From contig DAOSUP010000018.1 of NCBI GenBank assembly GCA_035378845.1, positions 1 to 29,973 of the forward strand: a stretch of DNA of 29,973 nucleotides, in the 5' to 3' direction. Below the pieces are notes generated by a model. The model did not search any database. It had not been told where the DNA came from and saw only the letters and a list, made by a program, of their open reading frames with translations. The position numbers and the translations under genes are program-made. Origin of the DNA: JAKOUL01 sp035378845. Lineage in GTDB: Bacteria; Dictyoglomota; Dictyoglomia; Dictyoglomales; Dictyoglomaceae. Below are positions 1 to 7,764 of this stretch, one piece after another; the stretch's first letter is position 1, and the number at the start of each line of letters is the position of its first letter.

Positions 1-71
1 ATGAAATACTCATAAAGGTTGAATCTATAGATTCCTTAGGAAGGATTAATTTGACAAGAAAAGATTTATAA
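1..71 (+). CDS. pnp: 3' end of polyribonucleotide nucleotidyltransferase (PNPase), partial
   Basis: An open frame enters from the left edge and ends at the TAA at 69-71. It encodes the 22-residue tail EILIKVESIDSLGRINLTRKDL. The pattern V-x-x-I-D-x-x-G-R-I-N-L-(T/S)-R-K is typical of the last strands of the S1 RNA-binding domain that closes PNPase, an exoribonuclease of RNA decay. Position supports this: in Bacillus and relatives pnp is followed by an M16 peptidase gene and then dap genes, ribonuclease J and spoIIIE, as here. An S1 tail could belong to another S1 protein, so the name rests on the tail plus synteny. The M16 peptidase start lies 6 bases beyond the stop codon. Confidence 0.72.
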   Translation, partial: EILIKVESIDSLGRINLTRKDL

Positions 72-77
72 TGTTAG

Positions 78-1349
78 ATGGAAGTTAATAAGATTGATTT
101 AGATAACGGATTGAGAATAATATATGACTTCAATCCAGGTGTAAAGACTGTAACTATTGTTGTAGTGGTAAAGGTTGGATCAAGAGATGAAGAAAATGAA
201 GAACATGGACTTGCTCATTTTGTAGAGCATCTTCTTTTTAAGAAAAATTCTGTAAGAAAAATTGATGATATTTACAGAGAAATAGACAAATTAGGCGGAG
301 ATTTAGATGCATTTACCACAAGGGAAGCTACTTATTTCACTCTTAAAATATTAAAAGCTTATTTTTCAGAAGGAATAAAACTTCTCAGTGATATCATATT
401 GAGACCAGAATTTTCCGAAGAGGAAATTGAGCTTGAGAAAATGGTAGTAAAAGAAGAAATTAGGATGTATAGAGATTCCCCAGAGGATATTGTATTTGAT
501 AATTTTTTTAAAGCCTCCTGGGGTAAGCATCCTTTAGTTAGGGAGATCCTTGGAACAGAGGAATCCATATCTAATTTTTCAAAAGATTTGATTTTAAATT
601 TTTATAGTAAGCATTATATTCCACAAAAGACTATAATTGGAGTAAGCGGAGATATCTTCTTAGGAAGGATGAAGGAAATCTTTGAGGAGTATTTTGGCTT
701 TTATAATAAAGATAATATAGAGATTAATTCTAATGGGAAAATTCCCCAATTTAAGCCTAAGGTTGTTACTCAAAAGAGGAGTTTTGAACAGATTCATTTA
801 GTTTGGGGAACCGAAGGGTATAAGATAAAGGATCCCAAAAGGGTGCCTTTATCTTTATTATCCATGTCCTTAGGAGGTGGACTAAGCTCAAGACTTTTCA
901 AAGAGCTTAGAGAAAAAAGGGGTCTTGTTTATAATGTAGAGACTCATCTTATTTCTTTCAGAGATGCTACTCTATTTGGAATATATACGGCAACTACCCC
1001 AAAATATTTTAAAGAGACTTTCTATGCTCTTTTAGAGGAAAGAGAAAAACTTTTAAAAGATGGTATCAATAAAGAAGAGCTTGATCTTGCTAAGAAACAA
1101 TGTATAAATAGCTTTCTTATGGGATTAGAGAGTCCTACTCAAAGACTTTTTTACCTTTTGGATTCATTTCTTATCTATGGAAAGATCATCCCTTGGATTG
1201 AAAAAATAAAAAACATAAGAAAAATTCAACTGAATGAGATAGATGAGACGATTAAGGATATTTTTTCAAAGCCCTTTTCTATGTCTTTAGTAGGACCAAT
1301 TAATTCAGATCTTAGAGAATTTTTAGAAGGGGGAGAAAAATATGATTAA
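78..1349 (+). CDS. M16-family zinc metallopeptidase (processing-peptidase-like)
   Basis: The 423-residue protein is an M16B peptidase of the insulinase/mitochondrial-processing-peptidase family, the group containing Bacillus MlpA/YmxG. The inverted zinc motif is intact: H47-F-V-E50-H51. A downstream acidic stretch (KEEIRMY, about residues 125-131) supplies the third ligand, probably Glu127. The C-terminal half carries the R/Y-type signature region (LGGGLSSRLFKELREKRGLVY) of the second M16 domain. Length is normal for one M16B chain. There is no signal peptide, so it is probably cytoplasmic; its substrate cannot be told from sequence. The ATG at 78 has no clear SD. An earlier ATG at 71 runs into a stop after five codons. 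The last 8 bases overlap dapB, so the two are probably translationally coupled. Confidence is high for family and low for biological role. Confidence 0.9.
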   Translation: MEVNKIDLDNGLRIIYDFNPGVKTVTIVVVVKVGSRDEENEEHGLAHFVEHLLFKKNSVRKIDDIYREIDKLGGDLDAFTTREATYFTLKILKAYFSEGIKLLSDIILRPEFSEEEIELEKMVVKEEIRMYRDSPEDIVFDNFFKASWGKHPLVREILGTEESISNFSKDLILNFYSKHYIPQKTIIGVSGDIFLGRMKEIFEEYFGFYNKDNIEINSNGKIPQFKPKVVTQKRSFEQIHLVWGTEGYKIKDPKRVPLSLLSMSLGGGLSSRLFKELREKRGLVYNVETHLISFRDATLFGIYTATTPKYFKETFYALLEEREKLLKDGINKEELDLAKKQCINSFLMGLESPTQRLFYLLDSFLIYGKIIPWIEKIKNIRKIQLNEIDETIKDIFSKPFSMSLVGPINSDLREFLEGGEKYD

Positions 1350-2148
1350 AGTCGTTTTGTTTGGAGCTTGTGGGAAAATGGGAAGAGTGATAGGGAAAGC
1401 AATAGTTGATGCGGAAGATATGAAACTTGTGGGAGCTATTGATCCAAATTTTAAAGGTGAAGCATATGAGAAAATGATAGGGACTAACAAGATAAGTATT
1501 GAAGTAAAGGAAAGTATAGATGAGCTTTCTGAGGACTTTGATGTGGGGATAGACTTTACTGAAGTTAAAGCTGCTTATAGTAATATAAAGAAAGTTTTAG
1601 AAAAAGGGAAAAGAATGGTTGTAGGAACCACAGGACTTTCTAAAGAGATGATAGAAGAGATTAAAAACTTGACCATTAAAAAAAATACTACAACTTTAAT
1701 TGCACCAAATTTTGCCCTTGGAGCTGTTTTAATGATAGAAGTTGCTAAAAAGTTAGTTAAATATTTTCCTGATGTTGAAATTATAGAATTACACCATAAT
1801 GAAAAAGCGGATGCTCCCTCTGGTACAGCAATCTTAACTGCAGAAGTTTTAGCTGAAGAGATGAATAAAATGAATTTTCAACATAAGGATGCTACTAAAA
1901 TTGAAAAATTACCAGGGGCAAGGGGTGGAAAAGTAGATTCTATTAATATCCATAGTGTAAGACTCCCAGGTCTTGTAGCTCATCAAGAGATTATTTTTGG
2001 AGGAATTGGTCAAACTCTAACTATTAGACATGATACTTCAAGTAGGGAGTGCTATATTCCAGGGGTTTTGCTTGCTGTAAGAGAGATCCTAAAAAGAAAT
2101 GGATTTTTTTACGGTTTAGAGAATTTTATAGAGGAAGGGGAGGGATAA
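1342..2148 (+). CDS. dapB: 4-hydroxy-tetrahydrodipicolinate reductase
   Basis: DapB reduces the product of DapA to tetrahydrodipicolinate in the diaminopimelate/lysine pathway, using NAD(P)H in the cytoplasm. The N-terminal Rossmann motif is GACGKMGR (residues 8-15), followed by VVGTTGLS (about 93-100). The catalytic/substrate motif is complete: E149-L-H151-H152-N-E-K155-A-D157-A-P-S-G-T-A. Its 268 residues match the family. The ATG lies inside the end of the M16 peptidase gene (8-base overlap). A purine-rich GGGGAGGG near the end of dapB serves dapA four bases downstream. dapB precedes dapA here, and no asd or aspartokinase gene lies nearby, so the rest of the pathway must be elsewhere. No lysine riboswitch-like leader is possible in this tight context. 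Confidence 0.97.
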   Translation: MIKVVLFGACGKMGRVIGKAIVDAEDMKLVGAIDPNFKGEAYEKMIGTNKISIEVKESIDELSEDFDVGIDFTEVKAAYSNIKKVLEKGKRMVVGTTGLSKEMIEEIKNLTIKKNTTTLIAPNFALGAVLMIEVAKKLVKYFPDVEIIELHHNEKADAPSGTAILTAEVLAEEMNKMNFQHKDATKIEKLPGARGGKVDSINIHSVRLPGLVAHQEIIFGGIGQTLTIRHDTSSRECYIPGVLLAVREILKRNGFFYGLENFIEEGEG

Positions 2149-2152
2149 AATT

Positions 2153-3049
2153 ATGGTACATTTTGGATCGTTAATAACTGCAATGATAACACCTTTTAAT
2201 GAAGATGGGGAGATTAATTGGAAAGAAGTAGATAGAATTATAGAGAAACTTATTGCTGACAAATCTGATAGTATTCTCGTATCTGGAACTACAGGAGAAG
2301 CTCCTACTTTATCTATTGAGGAGAAACTTGCTTTATTTGAAAGAGCTAAAAAATTAGTAGGTGGTAGAGCTAAAATTATTGCAGGGACTACAAATTACTG
2401 TACTAAGGAATCTATAGAACTTACTAAAGAGGCAGAAAAAATTGGAGTGGATGGTATTTTGGCAACTGCTCCTTACTACAATAAGCCTCCTCAGGATGGA
2501 CTATATCTACATTTTGCTAAAATAGCCTCTGAGACTAATCTTCCAATAATAATTTATAATATTCCTTCCAGAACTGCAGTAAATATTCAACCTGAAACGT
2601 TAAAAAGACTTGCTGCAGACTGTCCCAATATTGTAGGAGTAAAAGAGGCAAGTGGAGATGTAAACCAAATTTCTAATATCAGAAGACTTTTACCAAGACC
2701 ATTTTTACTATATAGTGGAGATGATTCTATGACATTACCACTTCTTAGTATAGGTGGAGATGGGATAATAAGTGTAGCTTCTCATATAGTAGGGAAAGAA
2801 ATTAAAGAGATGATTGAAAGTTTCTTTAAAGGAGATATTGCTAAGGCATCGGAATTACATCTAAAACTTTTACCTATCTTTAGAGGTCTTTTTGTTACTA
2901 CAAATCCTATCCCTCTTAAAGAAGCTTTAAAGCTTTTAGGCTATAATGTAGGTAAATGTAGGCTTCCTTTAAGTCCTATAGATGCAAAAAGCAGAGATGA
3001 ATTAATAAAAATTTTAAAGGAGTATGGTTTTGAGATAAATGAAGGATAA
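2153..3049 (+). CDS. dapA: 4-hydroxy-tetrahydrodipicolinate synthase
   Basis: DapA condenses pyruvate with aspartate semialdehyde, the first committed step to diaminopimelate and lysine. The (beta/alpha)8 aldolase carries the expected residues: GTTGE at 45-49 for the pyruvate carboxylate, PYYN around 107-110, Tyr135 in IIIYNIPSR, Arg140, and the Schiff-base Lys164 in VGVKEASGD. Length (298 residues) is standard. The ATG follows dapB by four bases with an SD at the end of dapB. The 3' end overlaps the ribonuclease J start by 11 bases. Related N-acetylneuraminate lyases share the fold, but adjacency to dapB settles the assignment. Confidence 0.97.
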   Translation: MVHFGSLITAMITPFNEDGEINWKEVDRIIEKLIADKSDSILVSGTTGEAPTLSIEEKLALFERAKKLVGGRAKIIAGTTNYCTKESIELTKEAEKIGVDGILATAPYYNKPPQDGLYLHFAKIASETNLPIIIYNIPSRTAVNIQPETLKRLAADCPNIVGVKEASGDVNQISNIRRLLPRPFLLYSGDDSMTLPLLSIGGDGIISVASHIVGKEIKEMIESFFKGDIAKASELHLKLLPIFRGLFVTTNPIPLKEALKLLGYNVGKCRLPLSPIDAKSRDELIKILKEYGFEINEG

Positions 3050-4679
3050 GCTTAAAGTTATCGCGCTTGGTGGTTTTGGAGAAATAGGGAAAAACATGAT
3101 TGTTTTCCAATATAGGGAGAGTATTTTGGTAGTTGATGCGGGATTAATGTTTCCCGATGGAGATATGTTAGGAATAGATTTTGTGATTCCAGATGTGTCT
3201 TATCTTATCTCCCATAAAAATAACATTAAAGGTATAGTTCTTACACATGGTCATGAGGACCATATTGGAGCTTTACCATATATATTAAGAGACTTGGATG
3301 TACCAATTTATGGTACACCATTAACTCTTGGGCTTGTAGAAAGAAAATTAGAGGAATTTGGACTTAGGAAAAATCTTAGAAATATAATTTTAGGAGAGAA
3401 AATTGATCTTTCTCCTTTTATTATAGAGCCTTTTAGACAAACCCATAGTATTCCTGATTCTATTGGGCTTGCTATTAATACTCCCGTAGGATTAGTAGTA
3501 ATAAGTGGAGATTTTAAATTTGACCAAAATCCTATTGACGGGAAAGGTGCAGATTTTAAGAAGCTTGCTGAATTTGGGGGAAGAGGAGTATTGGCTTTAT
3601 TTTGCGATAGTACTAATGTAGAGCAACCAGGTATGACGCCTTCAGAAAGTTTAGTCCGTAACACTTTTGAGAATATCTTTAGCTCGGTAAAAAGTAGAAT
3701 CTTTCTTGTAACTTTTGCTTCTAATTTTCATAGAATTCAGCAAGCTATAAATATGGCTTCCAAATTTGGAAGAAAAGTTGCAATAGCAGGAAAAAGCCTT
3801 GTAAATAATATTGAGGTTGCAAGAAAGCTTGGTTACTTACATATTCCTGATGGATTGTTAGTAAATATAAAAGAAGTCAATAATCTTCCTGCTCATAAAG
3901 TTTTAGTGCTTTCTACAGGAAGTCAAGGTGAAGCTTATTCTGCTCTTTCTTTGCTCACAAATCATTCTTATAAGCAACTATCTTTACGTCCTGGAGATAC
4001 TGTAGTTCTTGCTACAACTCCTGTTCCTGGAAACGAAGTTGTAGTCTACAAATTAGTTGATCAGCTCTTCAAAAAAGGTATAGAAGTGATATATGGAGAA
4101 GCTGCAGGAGTACATGTTTCAGGACATGCTGCTCAGGAAGAGATAAAACTTCTTATAAATATTTTAAAACCTAAATATCTTATACCTTATCATGGTGAAT
4201 ATAGGCATTTAGTTCTTTTAAAAAAATTAGGAGTTTCTCTGGGAATTCCAGAAGATAATATAAAAATAATAGAAAATGGATGGATTTTAGAGTTAGATGA
4301 AAACTCAGCGAAGGTTAAAGATAAGATTGATTTAAACAATATATATATAGATGGAATAAGTGTAGGGGATGTGGGAAATATAATATTAAGGGAGAGAAAA
4401 AAATTATCAGAAGATGGTGTCGTAGTTGTAGGAGTTTTAGTAGATAGCGAGACAGGACTTATATTAGATGGACCTAATATTATATCAAAAGGTTTTGTAT
4501 TTTTGAAAGAATCAGAGGAACTTATAGAAAGTGCTAAAGAAAAAATAAGAGACTTTTTTAAAAAGAATGGAAAAAATAATGCAAATAAAGAACTTATAGT
4601 AAAGGGAATATTAGAAGACTTTTTTAATCAGGAAATAAAAAGAAAACCAGTAATTATCCCAGTGGTTTGGGAGATATAA
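3039..4679 (+). CDS. rnj: Ribonuclease J (beta-CASP metallo-beta-lactamase RNase)
   Basis: RNase J is a zinc-dependent endo- and 5'-3' exoribonuclease for RNA maturation and decay. The metallo-beta-lactamase core shows GGFGEIGKNM (11-20), the ligand motif H70-G-H72-E-D74-H75, H136 in QTHSIPDS, and D158 in SGDFKFD. The beta-CASP part shows ASNFHRIQQ (about 227-235), SGHAAQEE with H363, and H385 in YHGEYRHL. A C-terminal domain brings the length to 546 residues, close to the usual 550. Its place between dapA and an FtsK gene, downstream of pnp, is the Bacillus rnjB arrangement. The ATG overlaps dapA by 11 bases. The name rnj is used because RNase J1 and J2 types cannot be separated here. Confidence 0.95.
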   Translation: MKDKLKVIALGGFGEIGKNMIVFQYRESILVVDAGLMFPDGDMLGIDFVIPDVSYLISHKNNIKGIVLTHGHEDHIGALPYILRDLDVPIYGTPLTLGLVERKLEEFGLRKNLRNIILGEKIDLSPFIIEPFRQTHSIPDSIGLAINTPVGLVVISGDFKFDQNPIDGKGADFKKLAEFGGRGVLALFCDSTNVEQPGMTPSESLVRNTFENIFSSVKSRIFLVTFASNFHRIQQAINMASKFGRKVAIAGKSLVNNIEVARKLGYLHIPDGLLVNIKEVNNLPAHKVLVLSTGSQGEAYSALSLLTNHSYKQLSLRPGDTVVLATTPVPGNEVVVYKLVDQLFKKGIEVIYGEAAGVHVSGHAAQEEIKLLINILKPKYLIPYHGEYRHLVLLKKLGVSLGIPEDNIKIIENGWILELDENSAKVKDKIDLNNIYIDGISVGDVGNIILRERKKLSEDGVVVVGVLVDSETGLILDGPNIISKGFVFLKESEELIESAKEKIRDFFKKNGKNNANKELIVKGILEDFFNQEIKRKPVIIPVVWEI

Positions 4680-4681
4680 GG

Positions 4682-6631
4682 ATGAGTAAGCAAAAAATAT
4701 TAGGCATTTTTTTGCTACTTTTGAATCTGTTTTTATTTTTATCATGGGTTTTTCCAGATGCCAGTGGAACTCTTGGAAGAGTTTTAATAGATAGTATTAA
4801 GAACTTTTTTGGAATCTTTCTTATACCATTTTTTATTTTTGAATTTCTTGTGATTTATAATCTCTTGGAAGGAAAGCTTGAAAAAAGTAAACTTTGGGCT
4901 TTGATATGCTATTTCCTTTCAATATTCTTCTTATTCTCCTCTCTTTTAAGTATTTCTAAGGTTAAAAATATCTCAGGTATTTTGGGAAATCTTATTTATA
5001 CCTTGTACCCTCTGATAGGAATTTGGGGATTCTTAGTACTTTCTTTTATTTTTTTAAGTTTAGGAATATATTTCTCTCCCATTTTGAAGCACTTAAAATC
5101 TTATTTCAAAAAACCTCATTTAAAAAGGGCTAAAAAAAATACTAAAGAAAAAGTTAAGTCAGAAGCCTTAATAGAAAGAAAAAAGGAGATAATACCAAAG
5201 TCTAAAGAAAAAAAAGAGACTAAGATTGGTGCTTCATTTCTACCTCCTATATCTTTACTTTCTTACTCTTCTTCTAAAGAGGATTATGAAGATTATGAAA
5301 AAATATCTAAAGCTTTAGAGGAAACTTTTAAAAGTTTTAGGATAGACGTAAAGGTGAAAGATTGGAATGTAGGCCCATCAGTAATAAGGTATAATGTTTC
5401 CCTTGTTCCTGGTATTCGGGTGAGCAAAGTTTTGAGCCTTTCTAATGATATTGCTCTTGCTTTAGCTGTCCCCAGTGTAAGATTTGAAGCTCCTGTCCCA
5501 GGGAAATCTGTAATTGGAGTGGAAATTCCTAGAGGCAAACCTGTGAAGGTATATCTTAGAGAAATTTTAGAGAGTGATATCTTTAAAAATGCATCTCATC
5601 CTCTCACTATAGCTTTAGGAAAGGATCTCGCTGGGAATATAAAAGTTGGGAATCTTTCGGAAATATTACATTTACTCATTGCAGGAACTACAGGTTCTGG
5701 AAAGAGTATGTTTATAAATTCTCTTATTCTTAGCTTACTTTATAGATGTACCCCTGATATATTAAACTTTCTTATGATTGATCCAAAAAGAGTAGAGCTT
5801 TCTATGTATAACAAACTTATAGGTAAATATATGCGTCATCAAGTAGTTACCGAACCTAAGAAAGCTATTTCTGCGCTTAAATGGGCAGTATTAGAGATGG
5901 AAAGAAGGTATGAAATATTTGAAAAAAATGAGGTAAGAAATATTGATGAATATAAGATGCTTGAAAAAGAAAAAGAAAATATACCATATATAATCATTAT
6001 TATTGATGAACTTAATGATCTAATGATGACATCTCCAAAAGAAATGGAGGACATTATATGCAGGTTAGCACAAAAGGCAAGAGCTGCAGGAATTCATCTG
6101 GTAATAGCTACTCAGAGACCATCGGTAGACGTAATCACAGGTTTAATAAAAGCCAATATACCATCAAGAATTGCTTTTGCAGTTTCCTCTCAGGTTGATT
6201 CTCGTATTATTCTGGATGATAGTGGAGCTGAAAAACTCATTGGAAAAGGTGATATGTTATATCATCCTATTAGTAGTAGCTATCCTATCAGACTTCAGGC
6301 TCCCTATGTAGATGATAAGGATATTAAAAATGTAGTAAACTATATAGTAGAAAATATTATAGATCTTAATTATGAACCTATATCTTTAGAAAGTTTAGAA
6401 GTAATGAATTTGGAAGAAGATTTTGAATATGAAGATCCTCTTCTTCCAAAAGTTATAGAGCTTTTGCAAGGTCGTAAAGTAATTTCTACATCATATATTC
6501 AAAGAAGATTTAGAATAGGATATAATAGAGCAGCAAGACTTCTTGATATATTGGAACAAAAAGGTTATGTAGCGTCTCAAGGGGAGGGAAAACCAAGGAG
6601 GATACTCAAAGGAGGTGGTGATACTTTTTAA
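4682..6631 (+). CDS. ftsK: FtsK/SpoIIIE-family DNA translocase
   Basis: A membrane-anchored ATPase that pumps chromosomal DNA through the closing septum. About four hydrophobic segments occupy the first 130 residues, then a charged Lys/Glu linker (about 135-180). The motor follows: Walker A GTTGSGKS near residue 335, Walker B YIIIIIDEL, and ATQRPSVDVITG of the RecA-like core. The C-terminal 65 residues form the winged-helix gamma domain that reads polarity sequences (SYIQRRFRIGYNRAARLLDILEQ). At about 649 residues the linker is short compared with SpoIIIE or E. coli FtsK. I chose the ATG at 4682, two bases after the RNase J stop and with GGGAGA upstream, over an in-frame TTG at 4667. Gene order favours a SpoIIIE-like orthologue. 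Confidence 0.95.
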   Translation: MSKQKILGIFLLLLNLFLFLSWVFPDASGTLGRVLIDSIKNFFGIFLIPFFIFEFLVIYNLLEGKLEKSKLWALICYFLSIFFLFSSLLSISKVKNISGILGNLIYTLYPLIGIWGFLVLSFIFLSLGIYFSPILKHLKSYFKKPHLKRAKKNTKEKVKSEALIERKKEIIPKSKEKKETKIGASFLPPISLLSYSSSKEDYEDYEKISKALEETFKSFRIDVKVKDWNVGPSVIRYNVSLVPGIRVSKVLSLSNDIALALAVPSVRFEAPVPGKSVIGVEIPRGKPVKVYLREILESDIFKNASHPLTIALGKDLAGNIKVGNLSEILHLLIAGTTGSGKSMFINSLILSLLYRCTPDILNFLMIDPKRVELSMYNKLIGKYMRHQVVTEPKKAISALKWAVLEMERRYEIFEKNEVRNIDEYKMLEKEKENIPYIIIIIDELNDLMMTSPKEMEDIICRLAQKARAAGIHLVIATQRPSVDVITGLIKANIPSRIAFAVSSQVDSRIILDDSGAEKLIGKGDMLYHPISSSYPIRLQAPYVDDKDIKNVVNYIVENIIDLNYEPISLESLEVMNLEEDFEYEDPLLPKVIELLQGRKVISTSYIQRRFRIGYNRAARLLDILEQKGYVASQGEGKPRRILKGGGDTF

Positions 6632-6677
6632 AAGTTCCTATTTTCATTAGAAATTTTTGATCAGAAAAACTCTCAAT

Positions 6678-6685
6678 GGAGGAGG
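6678..6685 (+). promoter_or_regulatory. Shine-Dalgarno site deciding the bmp start
   Basis: GGAGGAGG lies 8 bases before the ATG at 6694. It lies within an alternative longer frame beginning at 6676, so the downstream ATG is the better start. The choice also places a clean signal peptide at the N terminus. Confidence 0.8.
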
Positions 6686-6693
6686 TTTTTGAA

Positions 6694-7704
6694 ATGCGTA
6701 AGTCAATGTCTTTTTTCTTGGTACTCTTTTTAGTACTTCTTCTTTCTATAGGATTTTCTGCAAAAACTATTAAGGTAGGACTTGTTTATGATATAGGAGG
6801 AAGAGGAGATAAATCTTTTAATGATGCTGCTTATGCTGGTCTTCAAAGAGCTATAAGTGTGCTTAAAGTAGAAGGGAAGGATATGGAGCCTGGTCCTGGA
6901 GGAGCAAATAGAGAAGAACTTCTTAGAACTTTGGCTGAACAGAATTATGATCTTGTCATTGGTGTAGGATTTCTTTTCACTGATGCTATCGCTGCAGTAG
7001 CAAAAGATTTCCCAAAAGTAAAATTTGCAATAGTTGATGGTGTAGTAGAAGGGCTTCCTAATGTATCTTCTCTCGTATTTAATGAGCATGAAGGTTCATT
7101 CTTAGTTGGTATAATCGCAGGATTGATGACTAAGAGTAATGTGATTGGTTTTGTAGGTGGAATGGATATGCCTCTTATCCATAAGTTTGAAGTAGGATAT
7201 AAAGCAGGAGCTATGTATATAAATCCAAAAGTTAAGGTTCTCATAAATTATATCGGAGTAACAGGGGATGCCTTTAAAGATCCAGTAAAAGCGAAAGAAC
7301 TTGCTTTAGCCCAATATAAGCAAGGAGCAGATATAATTTATCATGCTTCTGGAGCTTCTGGAGAAGGAGTTTTTGAAGCAGCTAAAGAGACAAAGAAATA
7401 TGCTATAGGAGTAGACTCTGCTCAATCTTGGATTATGCCTGATAGGATCATAACAAGTATGTTAAAGAGAGTAGATGTAGCTGTATTTGAAACTATTAAA
7501 GATGTTAAGGAGGGAAAATTTAAAGCAGGTGTCAGAACTTTTGGACTTTCAAATAAGGGTGTGGACTATGAGAAAACAAACCTGATCCCGTTAGGAGTAA
7601 GATCAAAAGTTGAAAGCATTAATAAAGATATAATATCAGGAAAAATTGTAGTTCCATATGATGATAAAACTTTTGAGGAATTTAAAGCAAAATATTTGAA
7701 GTAG
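6694..7704 (+). CDS. BMP/PnrA-family solute-binding protein, probable nucleoside ABC importer
   Basis: This is the extracytoplasmic binding protein of a nucleoside-type ABC importer (BMP/PnrA/TmpC family). After a positively charged N terminus and hydrophobic core, signal peptidase I would cut after ...IGFSA (residue 23). There is no lipobox cysteine, so it looks like a soluble periplasmic protein rather than a lipoprotein. Family motifs are clear: GGRGDKSFNDAAYAGL near the N terminus, GFVGGMDMP in the middle, and GVDSAQSW later. Mature size is about 313 residues. The gene follows ftsK by 62 bases; I found neither a convincing terminator nor a promoter in that gap. It is followed by a hairpin and then the transporter ATPase and permeases. 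Ligand identity (purine nucleosides or related compounds) is inferred from the family. Confidence 0.92.
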   Translation: MRKSMSFFLVLFLVLLLSIGFSAKTIKVGLVYDIGGRGDKSFNDAAYAGLQRAISVLKVEGKDMEPGPGGANREELLRTLAEQNYDLVIGVGFLFTDAIAAVAKDFPKVKFAIVDGVVEGLPNVSSLVFNEHEGSFLVGIIAGLMTKSNVIGFVGGMDMPLIHKFEVGYKAGAMYINPKVKVLINYIGVTGDAFKDPVKAKELALAQYKQGADIIYHASGASGEGVFEAAKETKKYAIGVDSAQSWIMPDRIITSMLKRVDVAVFETIKDVKEGKFKAGVRTFGLSNKGVDYEKTNLIPLGVRSKVESINKDIISGKIVVPYDDKTFEEFKAKYLK

Positions 7705-7712
7705 TAAATACT

Positions 7713-7747
7713 TATCTCTCCCTGCCATTTTTTGGCAGGGAGAGATA
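7713..7747 (+). terminator. Strong intergenic hairpin between bmp gene and ABC ATPase gene (attenuator or 3'-end stabiliser)
   Basis: TATCTCTCCCTGCCA at 7713-7727 is the exact reverse complement of TGGCAGGGAGAGATA at 7733-7747. This gives a 15-bp perfect stem around a five-T loop. Only three T residues follow before AAGGAGG, the SD of the next gene, so it is not a classic full terminator. It sits nine bases after the bmp stop codon. The likely role is partial termination, or protection of the upstream mRNA 3' end, so that binding protein exceeds transporter subunits. The SD lies outside the stem. Confidence 0.8.
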
Positions 7748-7764
7748 TTTAAGGAGGTCTCTTT

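Noticed and set aside
1320..1345. Lysine riboswitch or attenuator ahead of dapB
   Set aside because: dapB overlaps the M16 peptidase gene, so there is no leader that could hold such a structure.
4667..4681. TTG start giving FtsK five extra residues
   Set aside because: No SD fits it, while ATG 4682 has GGGAGA at good spacing and sits two bases after the RNase J stop.
6632..6677. Possible terminator or promoter between ftsK and the bmp gene
   Set aside because: The only inverted repeat is a weak T5/A5 pairing around GATCAG, without GC content, and no -35/-10 pair with acceptable spacing is visible.
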